Shown piece by piece: positions 11,757 to 24,602 of a DNA stretch of 64,000 bases. Position numbers and translations under genes: made by a program. Below the pieces are notes generated by a model, which saw only the letters and a program-made list of their open reading frames with translations, had not been told where the DNA came from and did no database searches. Within the stretch, counting starts at the first letter, position 1. The number at the start of each line of letters is the position of its first letter. This stretch comes from Microglena sp. YARC (taxonomy: Eukaryota; Chlorophyta; Chlorophyceae; Chlamydomonadales; Chlamydomonadaceae), in the NCBI GenBank assembly GCA_022414725.1, contig CM039463.1:31188019-31252018 (forward strand), in the 5' to 3' direction.

Positions 11757-12010
11757 CCGGGGAGGCAGCGGAGGAGGAGGAGGAGGAGGAGGAGGAGGAG
11801 GCAGCGGAGGAGGAGGAGGAGGAGGCAGCGGAGGCAGCGGAGGCAGCGGAGGAGGAGGAGGAGGAGGCAGCGGAGGCAGCGGAGGCAGCGGAGGAGGAGG
11901 CAGCGGAGGCAGCGGAGGAGGAGGCAGCGGAGGCAGCGCAGGAGGAGGAGGAGGAGGAGGAGGAGGAGGAGGAGGAGGAGGAGGAGGAGGGGAGGAGGAG
12001 GAGGAAAGTT
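11757..12010 (+). repeat. expanded GGA/GCAGCGGA trinucleotide tract
   Basis: The variable purine tract of the first core is expanded here to about 250 bp of GGA with interspersed GCAGCGGA. In other cores it is 20-70 bp. Strand-asymmetric G-rich tracts of this kind can form intramolecular triplex or quadruplex structures. Confidence 0.8.
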
Positions 12011-15000
12011 AGCCCTAAGGGTTCGGCGTTTCGGAGGGCCTTCGGGATACGCCAGCCGGCGTTGCGCGTGACTCAGCGGCTCGGGACCAAGACCCAGGTC
12101 CGAGATTGAGACCGAGGTGTGAGACCGAGGTGCGAGACCGAGGTCGAGACCGAGACCCAGGTCAGAGACCGAGACCGAGGTCGAGACCGAGACCCAGGTC
12201 CGAGATCGAGACCCAGGTCTGAGACCGAGACCCAGGTCCGAGATCGAGACCCAGGTCCGAGATCGAGACCCAGGTCTGAGACCCAGGTCCGAGATCGAGA
12301 CCCAGACCTAGGTCCGAGATCGAGACCCAGGTCCGAGATCGAGACCCAGGTCCGAGATCGAGACCCAGGTCCGAGATCGAGACCCAGGTCCGAAACCGAG
12401 ACCGAGGTCCGAGATCGAGACCGAGACCGAGACCAACCACAGACCCACAGACCTGCGCAGACCTCACAGGGGACCCCAAGGGGGGCAGGGGGCGGCATTC
12501 TGGTTACCGCCCCCGTATTAGGGAGCAAACCCAGTATGGCAGGCGTACTTCCGGAGGCAGAGGAGGAGGCGGAGGAGGAGGAGGAAAGTTAGCCCTAAGG
12601 GTTCGGCGTTTCGGAGGGCCTTCGGGATACGCCAGCCGGTGTTGCGCGTGGCTCAGCGGCTCGGGACTGAGACCGAGGTGCGAGACCGAGACCGAGGTCC
12701 GAGACCGAGACCGAGACCGAGGTGCGAGACCGAGACGCAGGTCGAGATCGAGACGTAGACCGAAACCGAGGTCCGAGACCGAGACGCAGGTCGAGACCGA
12801 GACGTAGACCGAGACCCAGACCCAGACCGAGATCGAGACCCAGGTCCGAGGTCCGAGACCGAGGCCGAGACCGAGACCCAGACCGAGATCGAGACCGAGG
12901 TCTGTGACCGAGATCGAGGTCCGAGACCCAGACCGAGGTCCGAGACCCAGGCCGAGATCCAGACCCCGGTCCGAGATCGAGACCGAGGTCCGAGACCCAG
13001 ACCGAGATCCAGATCGAGACCGAGGTCACAGACCCACAGACCCGCGCAGACCTTACAGGGGACCCATGGGGGGCAGGGGGCGGCATTCTGGTTACCGCCC
13101 CCGTATTAGGAAACAAACCCAGTACGGCAGGCGTACTGCCGGGGGAGGCAGCGGAGGAGGAGGAGGAGGAGGAGGAGGAAAGTTAGCCCACAGGGTTCGG
13201 CGTTTCGGAGGGCCTTCGGGATACGCCAGCCGGCGTTGCGCGTGACTCAGCGGCTCGGGACCGAGACGTAGACCGAGACCGAGGTCCGAGACCTAGGTCC
13301 CAGACCGAGACCCAGGTCGAGACCGAGACGTAGACCGAGACCGAGGTCCGAGACCCAGACCAAGATCGAGTCCGAGGTCCGTGACCGAGACCGAGGTGTG
13401 AGACCGAGATCGAGGTTTGAGATCGAGACCGAGGTCCGTGACCGTGACCGTGACCGAGGTCCGAGACCAAGGTCGAGACCCAGGTCCGAGACTGAGGTCC
13501 GAGACCTAAACCGAGACCGAGACCCAGGTCTGAGACCGAGATGAAGACCCAGGCCGAGACGGAGACCCAGGTCCGAGACCGAGACCAACCATAGACCCAC
13601 AAACCCGCGCAGACCTCACAAGGGACCCAAGGGGGGCAGGGGGCGGCATTCTGGTTACCGCCCCCGTATTAGGGAGCAAACCCAGTACGGCAGGCGTACT
13701 GCCGGCGGGGGAGGCAGCGGAGGAGGAGGAGGAGGACAAGTTAGCCCTAAGGGGTCGGCGTTCGGAGCGCTCTCGGGACACGCCTGCCGGCGTTGCGCGT
13801 GACTCAGCGGCTCAGGACCGAGACCGAGGTCCAAGATCGAGACCGAGGTGCGAAACCGAGGTCGAGACCCAGGTCTGAGACCGAGCTCGAGACCGAGACC
13901 CAGGTACGTGACCGAGACCAAGGTCCGATACCCAGACCAAGACCGAGACCCAGGTCCGAGATCGAGACCCAGACCGAGACCGAGACCCAGACCCAGTTCC
14001 GAGACCCAGGTCCGAGATCGAGACCCAGACCGAGATCGAGACCTAGGTCCGAGATCGAGACCCAGGTCCGAGACCACAGACCCGCGCAGACCCCACAGGG
14101 AACCCTATGGGGGGCAGGGGGCGGCATTCTGGTTACCGCCCCCGTATTAGGGAGCAAACCCAGTACGGCAGGCGTACTGCGGAGGCGGAGGAGGAGGAGG
14201 AGGAGGAGGAGGAGGAGGAGGAGGAGGGGAGGAGGAGGAGGAGGAGGAGGAGGTGACAAGTTAGCCCTAAGGGTTCGGCGTTCGGGATACGCCAGCCGGC
14301 GTTGCGCGTGACTCAGCGGCTCGTGACCGAGACCCAGGTCTGAGACCGAGATCGAGACCCAGGTCCGAGACCGAGACCGAGGTCCGAGACCGAGACCGAG
14401 ACCGAGGTTCGAGATCGAGACCGAGGCCCGAGACCTAGGTCCGAGACCGAGGTCCGAGACCGAGGTCCGGGACCCAGGTCCGAGATCGAATCCCAGGTCC
14501 GAGATCAACCACAGACCCACAGACCCGCGCAGACCCAACAAGGGACCCCAAGGGGGGCAGGGGGCGGCAGACTGGTTACCGCCCCTCAATTAGGGAGCAA
14601 ACCAAGTACGGCAGGCGTACTGCCGGAGGCGAAGGAGGAGGAGGAGGAGGAGGAAAGTTAGCCCTAAGGGTTCAGCGTTTCGGAAGGCCTTCGGGAAACG
14701 CCAGCCGGCGTTGCGTGTGACGCAGCGGCTCTGGACCGAGACCGAGGTCGGAGACCGAGACCGAGGTGCGACACCGAGGTCGAGACCCAGGTTCGAGACC
14801 GAGATCGAGACCGGAATGAGAGACCGAGAACGAGACGCAGGTTTGAGACCGAGATCGAGCCCGGAATGCGAGACCGAGATCAAGACGCAGGTCCGAGACC
14901 GATGTCCGTGACCGAGACCGAGACCCAGGTCGAGACTGAGACGTAGACCGAGACCCAGGTCCGTGACTGAGATCGAGGTCCTTGACAAAGACCGAGACCG

Positions 15001-15671
15001 AGATCCGAGACCGAGACCCAGGTCCGTGACCGAGATCGAGGTCCGAGACCGAGACCCAGGTCCGTGACCGAGATCGAGGTCAGAGACCCAGACCCAGGTC
15101 CGAGACCGAGATGGAGACCCAGACTGAGACCGAGACCCAGGTCCGAGACCGAGACCACCCACAGACCCACAGACCCGCGCAGACCTCACAGGGGACCACA
15201 AGGGGGGCAGGGGGCGGCATTCTGGTTACCGCCCCCGAATTAGGGAGCAAACCCAGTACGGCAGGCGTACTGCCCCAGGAGGCGGGGGCGGAGGAGGAGG
15301 AGGAAAGTTAGCCCTAAGGGTTCGGCGTTCGGAGGGCCCTAGGGACACGCCAGCCGGCGTTGCGCGTGACTCAGCGGCTCAGGACCGAGACCGAGGTCCA
15401 AGACCGAGACCGAGGTGCGAAACCGAGGTCGAGACCCAGGTCTGAGACCGAGCTCGAGAGCGAGGTCCGAGACCTAGATGCAGGTCGAGACCCAGACGCA
15501 GGTCGAGACCCAGGTCCGAGATCAAGACCCAGACCGAGGTGTGAGACCTAGACGCAGGTCGAGACCTAGACGCAGGTCCGAGGTCGAGACCCAGGTCCGA
15601 GATCGAGACCCAGACCAAGGTCCGAGATTGAGACCCAGACCCAGGTCCGAGATCGAGACCCAGACCGAGAT

Positions 15672-15702
<31 letters not shown>

Positions 15703-18700
15703 AACCACAGACCCACAGACCCGCGCAGACCCCACAAGGGACCCCATGGAGGGACGGGGGCGGCATTCTGGTTACCGCCCCCGTATTAGGGAGCAAACCC
15801 AGTACGGCAGGCGTACTGCCGGAGGAAGCGGGGGCGGAGGAGGAGGAGGGAAGTTAGCCCTAAGGGTCGGCGTTTCGGAGGGTCTTCGGGATACGCCAGC
15901 CGGCGTTGCGCGTGACTCAGCGGCTCGTGAACGAGACCGAGGTCCGAGACCGAGACCGAGGTGCTAGACCGAGGTCGAGACCCAGGTCCGAGGTCGAGGT
16001 CCGAGACCGAGACCGAGGTGCGAGACCGAGACGCAGGTCGAGACCGGTCGTAGACCGAGACAGAGGTCCGAGACCCAGGTCGAGACCCAGGTCCGAGACC
16101 GAGACCGAGACCCGGGTCCGAGACCGAGACCGAGACCCGGATCCGAGACCGAGACGCAGGTCGAGACCGAGACGTAGACCGAGACCGAGGTCCGAGACCC
16201 AGACCAAGATCGAGACCAAGGTCCGTGACCGAGACCGAGGTGTGAGACCGAGATCGAGGTTCGAGATCGAGACCGAGGTCCGTGACCGTGACCGAGACCG
16301 AGGTCCGAGACCAAGGTCGAGACCCAGGTCCGAGACCTAAACCGAGACCGAGACCGAGACCCAGGTCTGAGACCGAGATGAAGACCCAGACCCAGACCGA
16401 GACCCAGGTCCGAGATCGAGAGCCAGACCGAGGTCCGATACCCAGACAGAGACCGAGACCCAGGTCCGAGATCTAGAGCCAGGTCCGAGATTGAGATCGA
16501 GACCCAGACCGAGAAACAGGTCCGAGATCGAGATCCAGACCGAGACCGAGAAACAGGTCCGAGATCGAGATCCAGACCGAGACCCAGGTCCAAAATCGAG
16601 ACCCAGATCGAGACCGAGACCCAGGTCCGAGACCGAGACCAACCACAGACCCACAGACCCGCGCAGACCTCACAGGGGACCCAAGGGGGGCAGGGGGCGG
16701 CATTCTGGTTACCGCCCCCGTATTAGGGAGCAAACCCAGTACGGCAGGCGTACTGCCGGCGGAGGAGGAGGCGGCGGAGGAGGAAAGTTAGCCCTAAGGG
16801 TTCGGCGTTTCGGAGGGTCTTCGGGATACGCCAGCCGGCGTTGCGCGTGACTCAGCGGCTCGGAAGGAGACGCAGGTGCGAGTCGCAGGTGCGAGTCGCA
16901 GGTGCGAGACCGAGGTCGAGACCCAGGTGCGAGACCGAGGTCGAGTCCGAGGTCCGAGACCGAGACGCAGGTCGAGACCGAGGTCCGTGACTGAGACCCA
17001 GGTCCGAGATCGAGACCCAGACCGAGATCGAGACCTAGGTCCGAGACCGAGACCGAGACCCAGTTCCGAGATCGAGACCCAGACCGAGACCCAGTTCCGA
17101 GATCGAGACCCAGACCGAGATCGAGACCTAGGTCCGAGACCGAGACGCAGGTCGAGATCGAGACGTAGACCGAGACCGAGGTCCGAGACCGAGACGCAGG
17201 TCGAGATCGAGACGTAGACCGAAACCGAGGTCCGAGACCGAGTCGCAGGTCGAGACCGAGACGTACACCGAGACCGAGGTCCGAGACCGTGACCCAGGTC
17301 CGAGACCGAGACCCAGGTCCGAGATCGAGACCCAGACCTGGGTCCGAGACCGAGACCCAGGTCCGAGATCGAGACCTAGACCTAGGTCCGAGATCGAGGC
17401 CCAGACCTAGGTCCGAGATCGAATCCCAGGCCGAGATCGAGACACTGACCGAGGTCCGAGACCGAGGTCCGAGACCCAGGCCGAGATCGTGACCCAGACC
17501 GAGACAGAGACCAACCACAGACCCACAGACCCGCGCAGACCCAGGGAGGGACGGGGGCGGCATTCTGGTTACCGCCCCTGTATTAGGGAGCAAACCCAGT
17601 ATGGCAGGCGTACTGTTGGAGGCGGCGGAGGAGGAGGAGAAAGCGGAGGAAAGTTAGCCCTAAGGGTTCGGCGTTTCGGAGGGCCTTCGGGATACGCCAG
17701 CCAAGACCCAAGTCCGAGACCCAGGTCCGAGGTCCGAGCCCGAAGTCCGAGACCGAGACGCAGGTGCGAGACCCAGGTCCGAGACCGAGACCCAGGTCCG
17801 AGGTCCGAGACCGAGGTCCGAGACCGAGACGTAGACCGAGACCGAGGTTCGAGACCGAGACTGAGGTTCAAGACCCAGACCCAGACCGAGACCGAGACCC
17901 AGGTCCGAGACCGAGACGCAGGTGCGAGACCGAGGTCGAGACCGAGACCCAGGTCCGAGACCGAGACGCAGGTCGAGACCGAGGTCGAGACCAAGACCCA
18001 GGTCCGAGGTCCGAGACGCAGGTCGAGACCTAGACACAGACCGAGACCCAGGTCCGAGGTCCGAGACCCAGGTCCGAGATCGAGACCTAGACCTAGGTCA
18101 GAGATCAAGACCCAGACCTAGGTCCGAGATCGAGACCTAGACCTAGGTCCGAGATCGAGACCCAGACCTAGGTCTGAGATCGAGACCCAGACCCAGGTCC
18201 GAGATCGAGACCGAGGTCCGGGACCGAGATCGAGGTCCGAGACCCAGACCGAGTTCGAGGTCCGTGACCGAGACTCAGACCGAGACCGAGACCGAGACCC
18301 AGACTTAGGTCCGAGATCGAGACCGAGACCGAGACCGAGGTCCGAGACCGAGACGCAGGTGCGAGACCGAGGTCGAGACCCAGGTGCGAGACCGAGGTCG
18401 AGTCCGAGGTCCGAGACCGAGACGCAGGTCGAGACCGAGGTCCGTGACTGAGACCCAGGTCCGAGATCGAGACCCAGACCGAGATCGAGACCTAGGTCCG
18501 AGACCGAGACCGAGACCCAGGTCCGAGATCGAGACCCAGACCGAGACCCAGTTCCGAGATCGAGACCCAGACCGAGATCGAGACATAGGTCCGAGACCGA
18601 GACCCAGACCGAGATCGAGACCCAGACCGAGACCCAGTTCCGAGATCCAGACCCAGACCGAGATCGAGACCTAGGTCCGAGATCGAGACCCAGGTCCGAG

Positions 18701-19477
18701 ATCGAGACCGAGGTCCGGGACCGAGATCGAGGTCCAGACCCAGGTCCGAGACCGAGTCCCAGGTCCGAGATCGAGACCCAGACCTAGGTCCGAGATCGAA
18801 TCCCAGGTCCGAGATCGAGACCCAGACCTAGGTCCGAGATCATATCCCAGGTCCGAGATCAAGACCCAGACCTAGGTCCGAGATCAAATCCCAGGTCCGA
18901 GATCGAGACCCAGGTCCGAGATCGAGACCACAGACCCACAGACCCGCGCAGACCTCACAGGGGACCTCAAGGGGGGGAAGGGGGTGGCATTCTGGTTACC
19001 GCCCCCGTATTAGGGAGCAAACCCAGTACGGCAGGCGTACTGCCGGGGGAGGAGGCGGAGGAGGAGGAAAGTTAGCCCTAAGGGTTTGGTGTTCGGAGCG
19101 CTCAGCGGCTCGGGACCGAGACCGAGGTCCAGGTCCGAGATCGAGACCCAGACCTAGGTCCGAGACCGAAACGCAGGTCGAGACGTAGACCGAGACCGAG
19201 GTCCGAGACCGAGACGCAGGTCGAGACCGAGACGTACACCGAGACCGAGGTCCGAGACCGTGACCCAGGTCCGAGACTGAGACCCAGGTCCGAGATCGAG
19301 ACCCAGACCTGGGTCCGAGACCGAGGTCCAGGTCCGAGATCGAGACCCAGACCTAGGTCCGAGACTGAGACGCAGGTCGAGATCGAGACGTAGACCGAGA
19401 CCGAGGTCCGAGACCGAGACGCAGGTCGAGATCGAGACGTAGACCGAAACCGAGGTCCGAGACCGAGACGCAGGTCA

Positions 19478-19823
19478 TGTAACAGCTCAGGATGCACTTA
19501 GCAGCCTGGGGGGGTAGTCTAGTGGAACAGTCTACGTGATGTATGTTTAGGTGTAAGTCGATATGCGTAAGCTAGCAGAACAGTAGGGTGTTACCTAAGT
19601 AGGGGATGTAGAGTTAATCGGATAGAACGTCTTCGTGAAGGAGTAGAAGAGTTCGTCCCGAGTAGCTCGTGTCTATGTACGCAACGTGTGCGTTGTGAGA
19701 GATGAGGCAGTACATGGGTATGGTACTGTATCATATGCGTTCGTCACGTGGCTTACGGGTAAGGTGTACCCGTATGCCTTGCTGGAAGGCCAGAGTACCC
19801 GTGAAGGGTTCTGTACCGTTACA
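19478..19823 (-). repeat. chromovirus 3' LTR (346 bp)
   Basis: Begins TGTAAC and ends GTTACA on either strand, the usual TG...CA ends. Matched base for base over 346 bp, apart from a few substitutions (for example GGTATGG versus GGTTTGG), by 36196-36541. For the minus-strand element this copy is the 3' LTR because the polypurine tract adjoins it. Confidence 0.92.
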
Positions 19824-19836
19824 CTCCCCCCCCTCC
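19824..19836 (-). other. polypurine tract
   Basis: Minus-strand GGAGGGGGGGGAG directly before the 3' LTR, the expected primer site for plus-strand DNA synthesis. The same tract follows the LTR at 36542. Confidence 0.85.
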
Positions 19837-19991
19837 AGAAGAGATGCGGACCCCGCATCTGATCGTAAGGAAGTGGGATGTGAATACCAGTCGTAGTCGT
19901 ATGTGCTGTGCTCAAAATATACTTGATGAATCAAGTTGGTTTCGGAGAGAACCATTTAACATCCCTTTTGAGTACTCCGGGAAAGATAACT

Positions 19992-22945
19992 TTATAAATA
20001 AAGCAATCTAACCGCCGTGTCGTATGCGTCGAGTGCGATGGGTTGGGGATGGGCCCGTTTTTTCGACGTACGTCGGGACATAACGGGCGTAACACGTGAT
20101 TTCCATGCATCGACGACGTGAGGCGCACTTTTCTTGACCGCTTTGGCGAGTTCCCAAGTGTCTTGCTCAATACCGAAGTCTTGCCATCGGACCAAGTATT
20201 CGAGACGCCGTTTGCTGGAAGTGCCTATGATACGCGATTTCTCGCGCATGATGCATTGGATATTCCAAATCGGAGCGCCGTCGGAGTCAAACTCCAGCGG
20301 TTGTCCAACATGGACAACGCCATCGGAGCGCCAATGCTTTATTAAACCCACGTGAAACACGGGGTGGATACGCATCATCTTGGGCAAAGCCAAGCGGCAC
20401 GCCGTGACTTGCCGGACGACTCCGGTTACCTCGTCGCGTGGACCAATGCATTCCGCAATCGTATAGGGGCCAACAAAACGTGGCGTAAATTTTGGTTTAC
20501 CTGTTGCTTTGAACTTCATATTGCGGGTGGACAAGAGAACTTTATCCCCAAGGTTGAAGAAAACCTCCGTTCGTCGCTTATCGTAATGGGCTTTCTGCCG
20601 ATCTTGAGCGGCTTGCATGCATGCCTTGCATTGATCTTGTCGTTCAATGTGATCGGCCCACCAATTGTTGGCAGCCGGACATTTCGATTCGACTTCCGCT
20701 TTAAGCGGCGTCGTAGGGTCGTAACCAAGGTACGCCCGAAATGGGGTGTTCTGAATGGACTCTTGGTAGGAATTGTTGATTGCAAATTTCACCAGCGCCA
20801 AAGACTTATCCCAATCGTCGTGGTATGGCCCCACGTAGTGGCGAATCATGTCCTCGATGACTCGGTTCATGCGTTCCGTCTGACCGTCAGTTTGAGGATG
20901 AAACGCAGTCGAAAACACTTGTCGCGTGCCCTTTAATCGATGGAGAGCCACGCCGAAATGCCCGGTGAATCGCGCATCGCGATCACTCAGGAGTTTCTTT
21001 GGGATACCATGATAGCTGATGACACGATTCAGGTATAGGGAAGCGAATTCCTCTGCGTTTATCGTAGTATGACAAGGTTCGACATGAACCATTTTCGACA
21101 GTTTGTCGACGAATACCGCGATGGCATCATGGCCAGAAGACGTAGGCGGGAGCGCCGTGATGAGGTCCGTGGAGACACACTCCCAGAATTTCTCAGGAAT
21201 TTCCACGGGAACCATGGTACCGTTAGGCTTTGCGTTTCCGGGCTTGTTCGTTTGGCACTTATGGCATTGTTGGACGAAGGCAGTAACATCTGCCGTGACT
21301 TTGGCCCAAGTAAAAGTGCGGGTGACCAACTCCAATGTCTTGGTGCGACCGCAATGGCCCATGTACATAGGGTCGTGAGCTTCGCGGATAATGTCAAGGC
21401 GAAGGGCTGCGTCAAGGGGGACACACAAAAACTCGCGGCCGTACTTATTCTTCTTGAACCAGTAACCGTTCTTGGAAAACTTATCGCGGAGGCGCTTGCA
21501 GCCCGGCGTGAAGTTCGAGTCTCGTTTGTATCCAGCCGAAATTCGATCCATGATGGACGAAGAGGAGGGAGTCGACGCAGCGGGCGTATGCCGACTGCGT
21601 CGTCGCGTTTCCTTGACCGGAACCGAAGGTACGGGGAGGACAGTCGGTGGGCGGGGAAGGATATCCACGACCGCGGGACAGACTGCAATAGGGCGCTGCT
21701 TTCTCGATCGAGGCCTGCATTCGCTGACCAAGAGAGAGAAAACTAACAGCTGGTGCGCAACCGCGACGTTGGCGGGGGCAGAGAGGTTAGGATTGCGACT
21801 GACCGGGTCTGCCATATTATTGCGACCCGCGCGATATTCCCAAGTATAGCTAAAGGGCGCCAGGTCCTCCTGCCATCAGCCCATGCGTCGCGAAAGGACC
21901 GCCTTGGTGTCAAAATGCGTGAGCGGATTGTGATCAGTGACCAATGTCATGTGGGAACCCTCGAGGTAGCATCGCCACTCAGTTAACGCGTGGACGATCG
22001 CTAGCATCTCTTGTTCCGTCGTTGTATAATTCAGCTCCGCTGGGATATACTTCTTGCTGGCGAAGGCGATGGGGTGTTTATCTTGTAAAAGCACCGCGCC
22101 CGTACCAAGCAAAGATGCGTCGGTAATTACTTCGAAAGGTTTGCTAAAATCCGGCAGCGCGAGGACTGGAGCGGATAGCAGAGCTGCCTTGAGGCCTTCG
22201 AATGAGACGAGATGTTCTTGTTTGAACAAGGTGCCTAGTTCACCCTTGACGTTAGACAAGGTTTGAAGAGGGGCAGCGAGAGACGAATAGCCTTGAATAA
22301 ATTTGCGAAAATAATTGCACAACCCGAGGAAAGAGCCGATTTCTTTAGCAGTTTTCGGAGTAGGCCAGTCACGGACTGTGCTAACTTTTCTCGGATCAAC
22401 TTTAATTCCGTCGCGTCCAATGTAATGACCCAGGAATTTAACTTCTGTTTTGTTGAAGGAACATTTGGAGAGTTTTGCGTAGAATTCGTTGTCCTGGAGG
22501 ACCTGGAGAACCGTGGCCAAATTGGCCAAGTGCTCCGCCGGAGTGCGTCCGTAAACCAAGATATCGTCCAAGTAAACCACGGCGAACTTGTGCAAGTATG
22601 GCGCGAATATTTGGTTCATGACCGCTTGGAATGTGGCCGGCGCGTTCGCCAAACCCATCCCTAGGACTTTAAATTCAAACTGACCCATCGGGGTAGTGAA
22701 CGCAGTCTTCGGCGCGTCCTCGTCCGAAATTCGTACTTGGTAATAACCAGACGTGAGGTCTAGGGAACTGAACAACGTAGCTCCACCTAGACGATCAATG
22801 GTCTCGTCAATACGGGGAAGAGGATACCTATTTTTAATCGTGATGTTGTTGAGCGCTCGCCAATCGCAAACCACTCGGTATCCCGTTCCACCCGGTTTCG
22901 CTATGATCATAATCGGCGCGCCGTACGGGACGAGCTCGGGCGATG
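19992..22945 (-). pseudogene. pol: chromovirus pol: reverse transcriptase, RNase H, integrase, chromodomain
   Basis: One minus-strand frame interrupted by a single in-frame TGA at 21876-21878. The reverse transcriptase part shows the conserved VCDWRALNNITIKNRYPLPR segment, SSLDLTSGYYQVRI and the active-site YLDD (22563-22574). RNase H has TDASLLGTGAVLLQ and ends near TDHNPLTHF. After the TGA the frame continues WQEDLAPFSYTWEYRAGRNN, then the integrase: an H-H-C-C finger (EAHDPMYMGHCGRT ... CHKCQTNK) and a D,D,E core (STDLITALPP, LLSDRDARFTG, QTDGQTERMNR). The C-terminus ends in a chromodomain-like EYLVRWQDFGIEQDTWE, which in chromoviruses directs integration to marked chromatin. The 5' end of the frame joins the protease frame through a one-base shift near 22940. 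Confidence 0.92.
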
Positions 22946-24600
22946 AATCCTTGCTGCAACAGGTCGGAGACGTATTCCTCACAGAGTAAGGTCTCGGCTG
23001 GACTCATGCGACGATTTCTGCGATATGGCGCGTAAGCATTGTCTTGCGTTTTGATGACGTGAGGTATAACTCGATGGTTAGGAGTCCCCATAGGCAAATT
23101 GTTAAAGACCTTGCGATACTTCCATAGGAGAGCGCGCAGGTCGCTGGCCGAGATGAGCGTCTTATCGTCGTGGTCAAGGATGTTGTCGCGGATCCAATTT
23201 TCGAAATCCATGCTTGCCACCGGGGGCCCAGGTAAGGGCCCGTCGGACGGCAGTAATTTTGTCAGCAGTTTCGCCCGTTCATCGGCAGTGACGTTAGACG
23301 CCGGTAAATCCGCTCGGGATTCGCGCACATTGACCATGACATGGTTAGCGCCAGCCTTTAAAAGCTTTGCTGCCTTGCGACTAGTGATGACAGGGTCATT
23401 AGTTGACTTGCCCGAAAGCGCCATAGTGAAGAAGGAATGAGCCGTTTCGTCCCGCTGCCTGTTTACAGGTGTTAAACAGCAGCCGTACCGTTTGAGCGAC
23501 AATGTCATGCGATCGTAGTCTAGGACGGCCTTTTCGTCGCGCATCCAGTCGGACCCGAGGATTAGGTCTAATCCTCCAGGAAGTTTGTCGACGACATGGA
23601 CGAACACTTTGCCAACATATCGCTGTATGTGGATAGGGAGCGTGACCGTCCCGCGGACTTTTATAAGCCCGTCGTTAGCGCAAGTGAATCCGTCGCGTTC
23701 GTTTTCCCAAGGGCGGATGTGCAAACCGAGATCTTCAGCCGTTTGCTTTTCCATAAGGCAACCTGTCGCGCCTGAGTCTGCCAATGTGAGCAATTACTTC
23801 GCTCCTGATCGGGCGTTGAATAGCATATCGGGGGCAGCAGCGGAGTTGACTTCGTATACCCGATTGGCTCGCGTCATGAGCACGGGGGAAGTAGTTGTAT
23901 TTTGTTGCGCGTGATTGCGACGGATGCACTTCGTTGACCGTCTGGCAGCGATTTGTTTAATGCGAACTTTGGGATCCAATGCCTCCGACCACCAGTGTTT
24001 TTTTCGACGGGTTTCAACCGGACTGGGGATGCCCTCCTCAGGTGCGGGGCCAAAGTATACTGCCTTGGTCACGTCGTTGATCGCATGCCAATCCTTTTTT
24101 ATTTGGACGGCTCGTTCGGAGTCGGGGGGGTCATACCATACTTGGATGGCTACTTTATTCGAAGGTGACCCCTTGGGGCGGGGTTTCATATGGTGATCGA
24201 ACGATTGGTACTCCTTGAATAACTCCATACCTTGGAGGAGACTGGAGACATGCTTATCGTTACTCGCGTTTTTCGGGAGGATGAACATACCGGATGTGTC
24301 GAAGGGTGCATCGTTTTTGCATTCCAATAGTGTTCTAACACCGACACGACGTCTTCCGGAATGGGGTGAGCGTATATGAACTCGTTTGCGATGGAGACAC
24401 GCATGCCAAACTCCGTAGAGAACTTCAGTGGACAAGGGGACGACAAGGCATAAGTAGAAGTTACATCAATGGTTGGGGTTAAGCCCAAGTTAGAAAATAA
24501 TTCCTCTTGAACTTGTAACAAGAGCTCAAGTGGCTCGACTACTACTACTTTATCGCCGCTAATTACACGACCCAGGCTTGTCAATAACTGACCGGCCGGT
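22945..24600 (-). pseudogene. chromovirus protease and gag-pro linker
   Basis: The retroviral-type aspartic protease starts at 23793 with LADSGATGCLM (catalytic D-S-G); a later ILGSDWMRD block matches the second conserved protease region. The upstream linker is in the same frame but separated by an in-frame TAA at 23794-23796. Further upstream, near 24320, the frame shifts by one base, and beyond that it joins the gag frame, from which it is divided by a TAG at 24603-24605. Whether the TAG is a natural gag terminator or damage is unclear; the TAA inside the unit and the frameshifts look like damage. Confidence 0.8.
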
Positions 24601-24602
24601 TC

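Larger units (their letters stand above)
11083..19477. repeat. complex GAGACC satellite, block 1 (11 core units)
   Basis: Irregular hexamer-based text (GAGACC, GAGGTCC, CAGGTCC, GAGATC and rearrangements) alternates with a conserved core of roughly 200 bp. The core contains, in order, ACAGACCCGCGCAGACC, a GGGGGCGG...CCGCCCCC hairpin, GAGCAAACCCAGTACGGCAG, a variable (GGA)n tract, GTTAGCCCTAAGGGTT and GCGTTGCGCGTGACTCAGCG. Core hairpins lie near 11700, 12495, 13085, 13645, 14125, 14567, 15215, 15765, 16700, 17562 and 18990. The hexamer text lacks stops in several frames on both strands, producing long Arg/Asp/Pro- or Leu/Gly/Ser-rich frames that are not genes. Segments of about 1 kb recur nearly unchanged in blocks 2 and 3. 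Confidence 0.9.

Noticed and set aside
11083..19477. Many 100-290-codon open frames rich in Arg/Asp/Pro/Glu or Leu/Gly/Ser
   Set aside because: They arise from hexamer/dodecamer satellite text that lacks stops in several frames on both strands; no start context, introns or domains.
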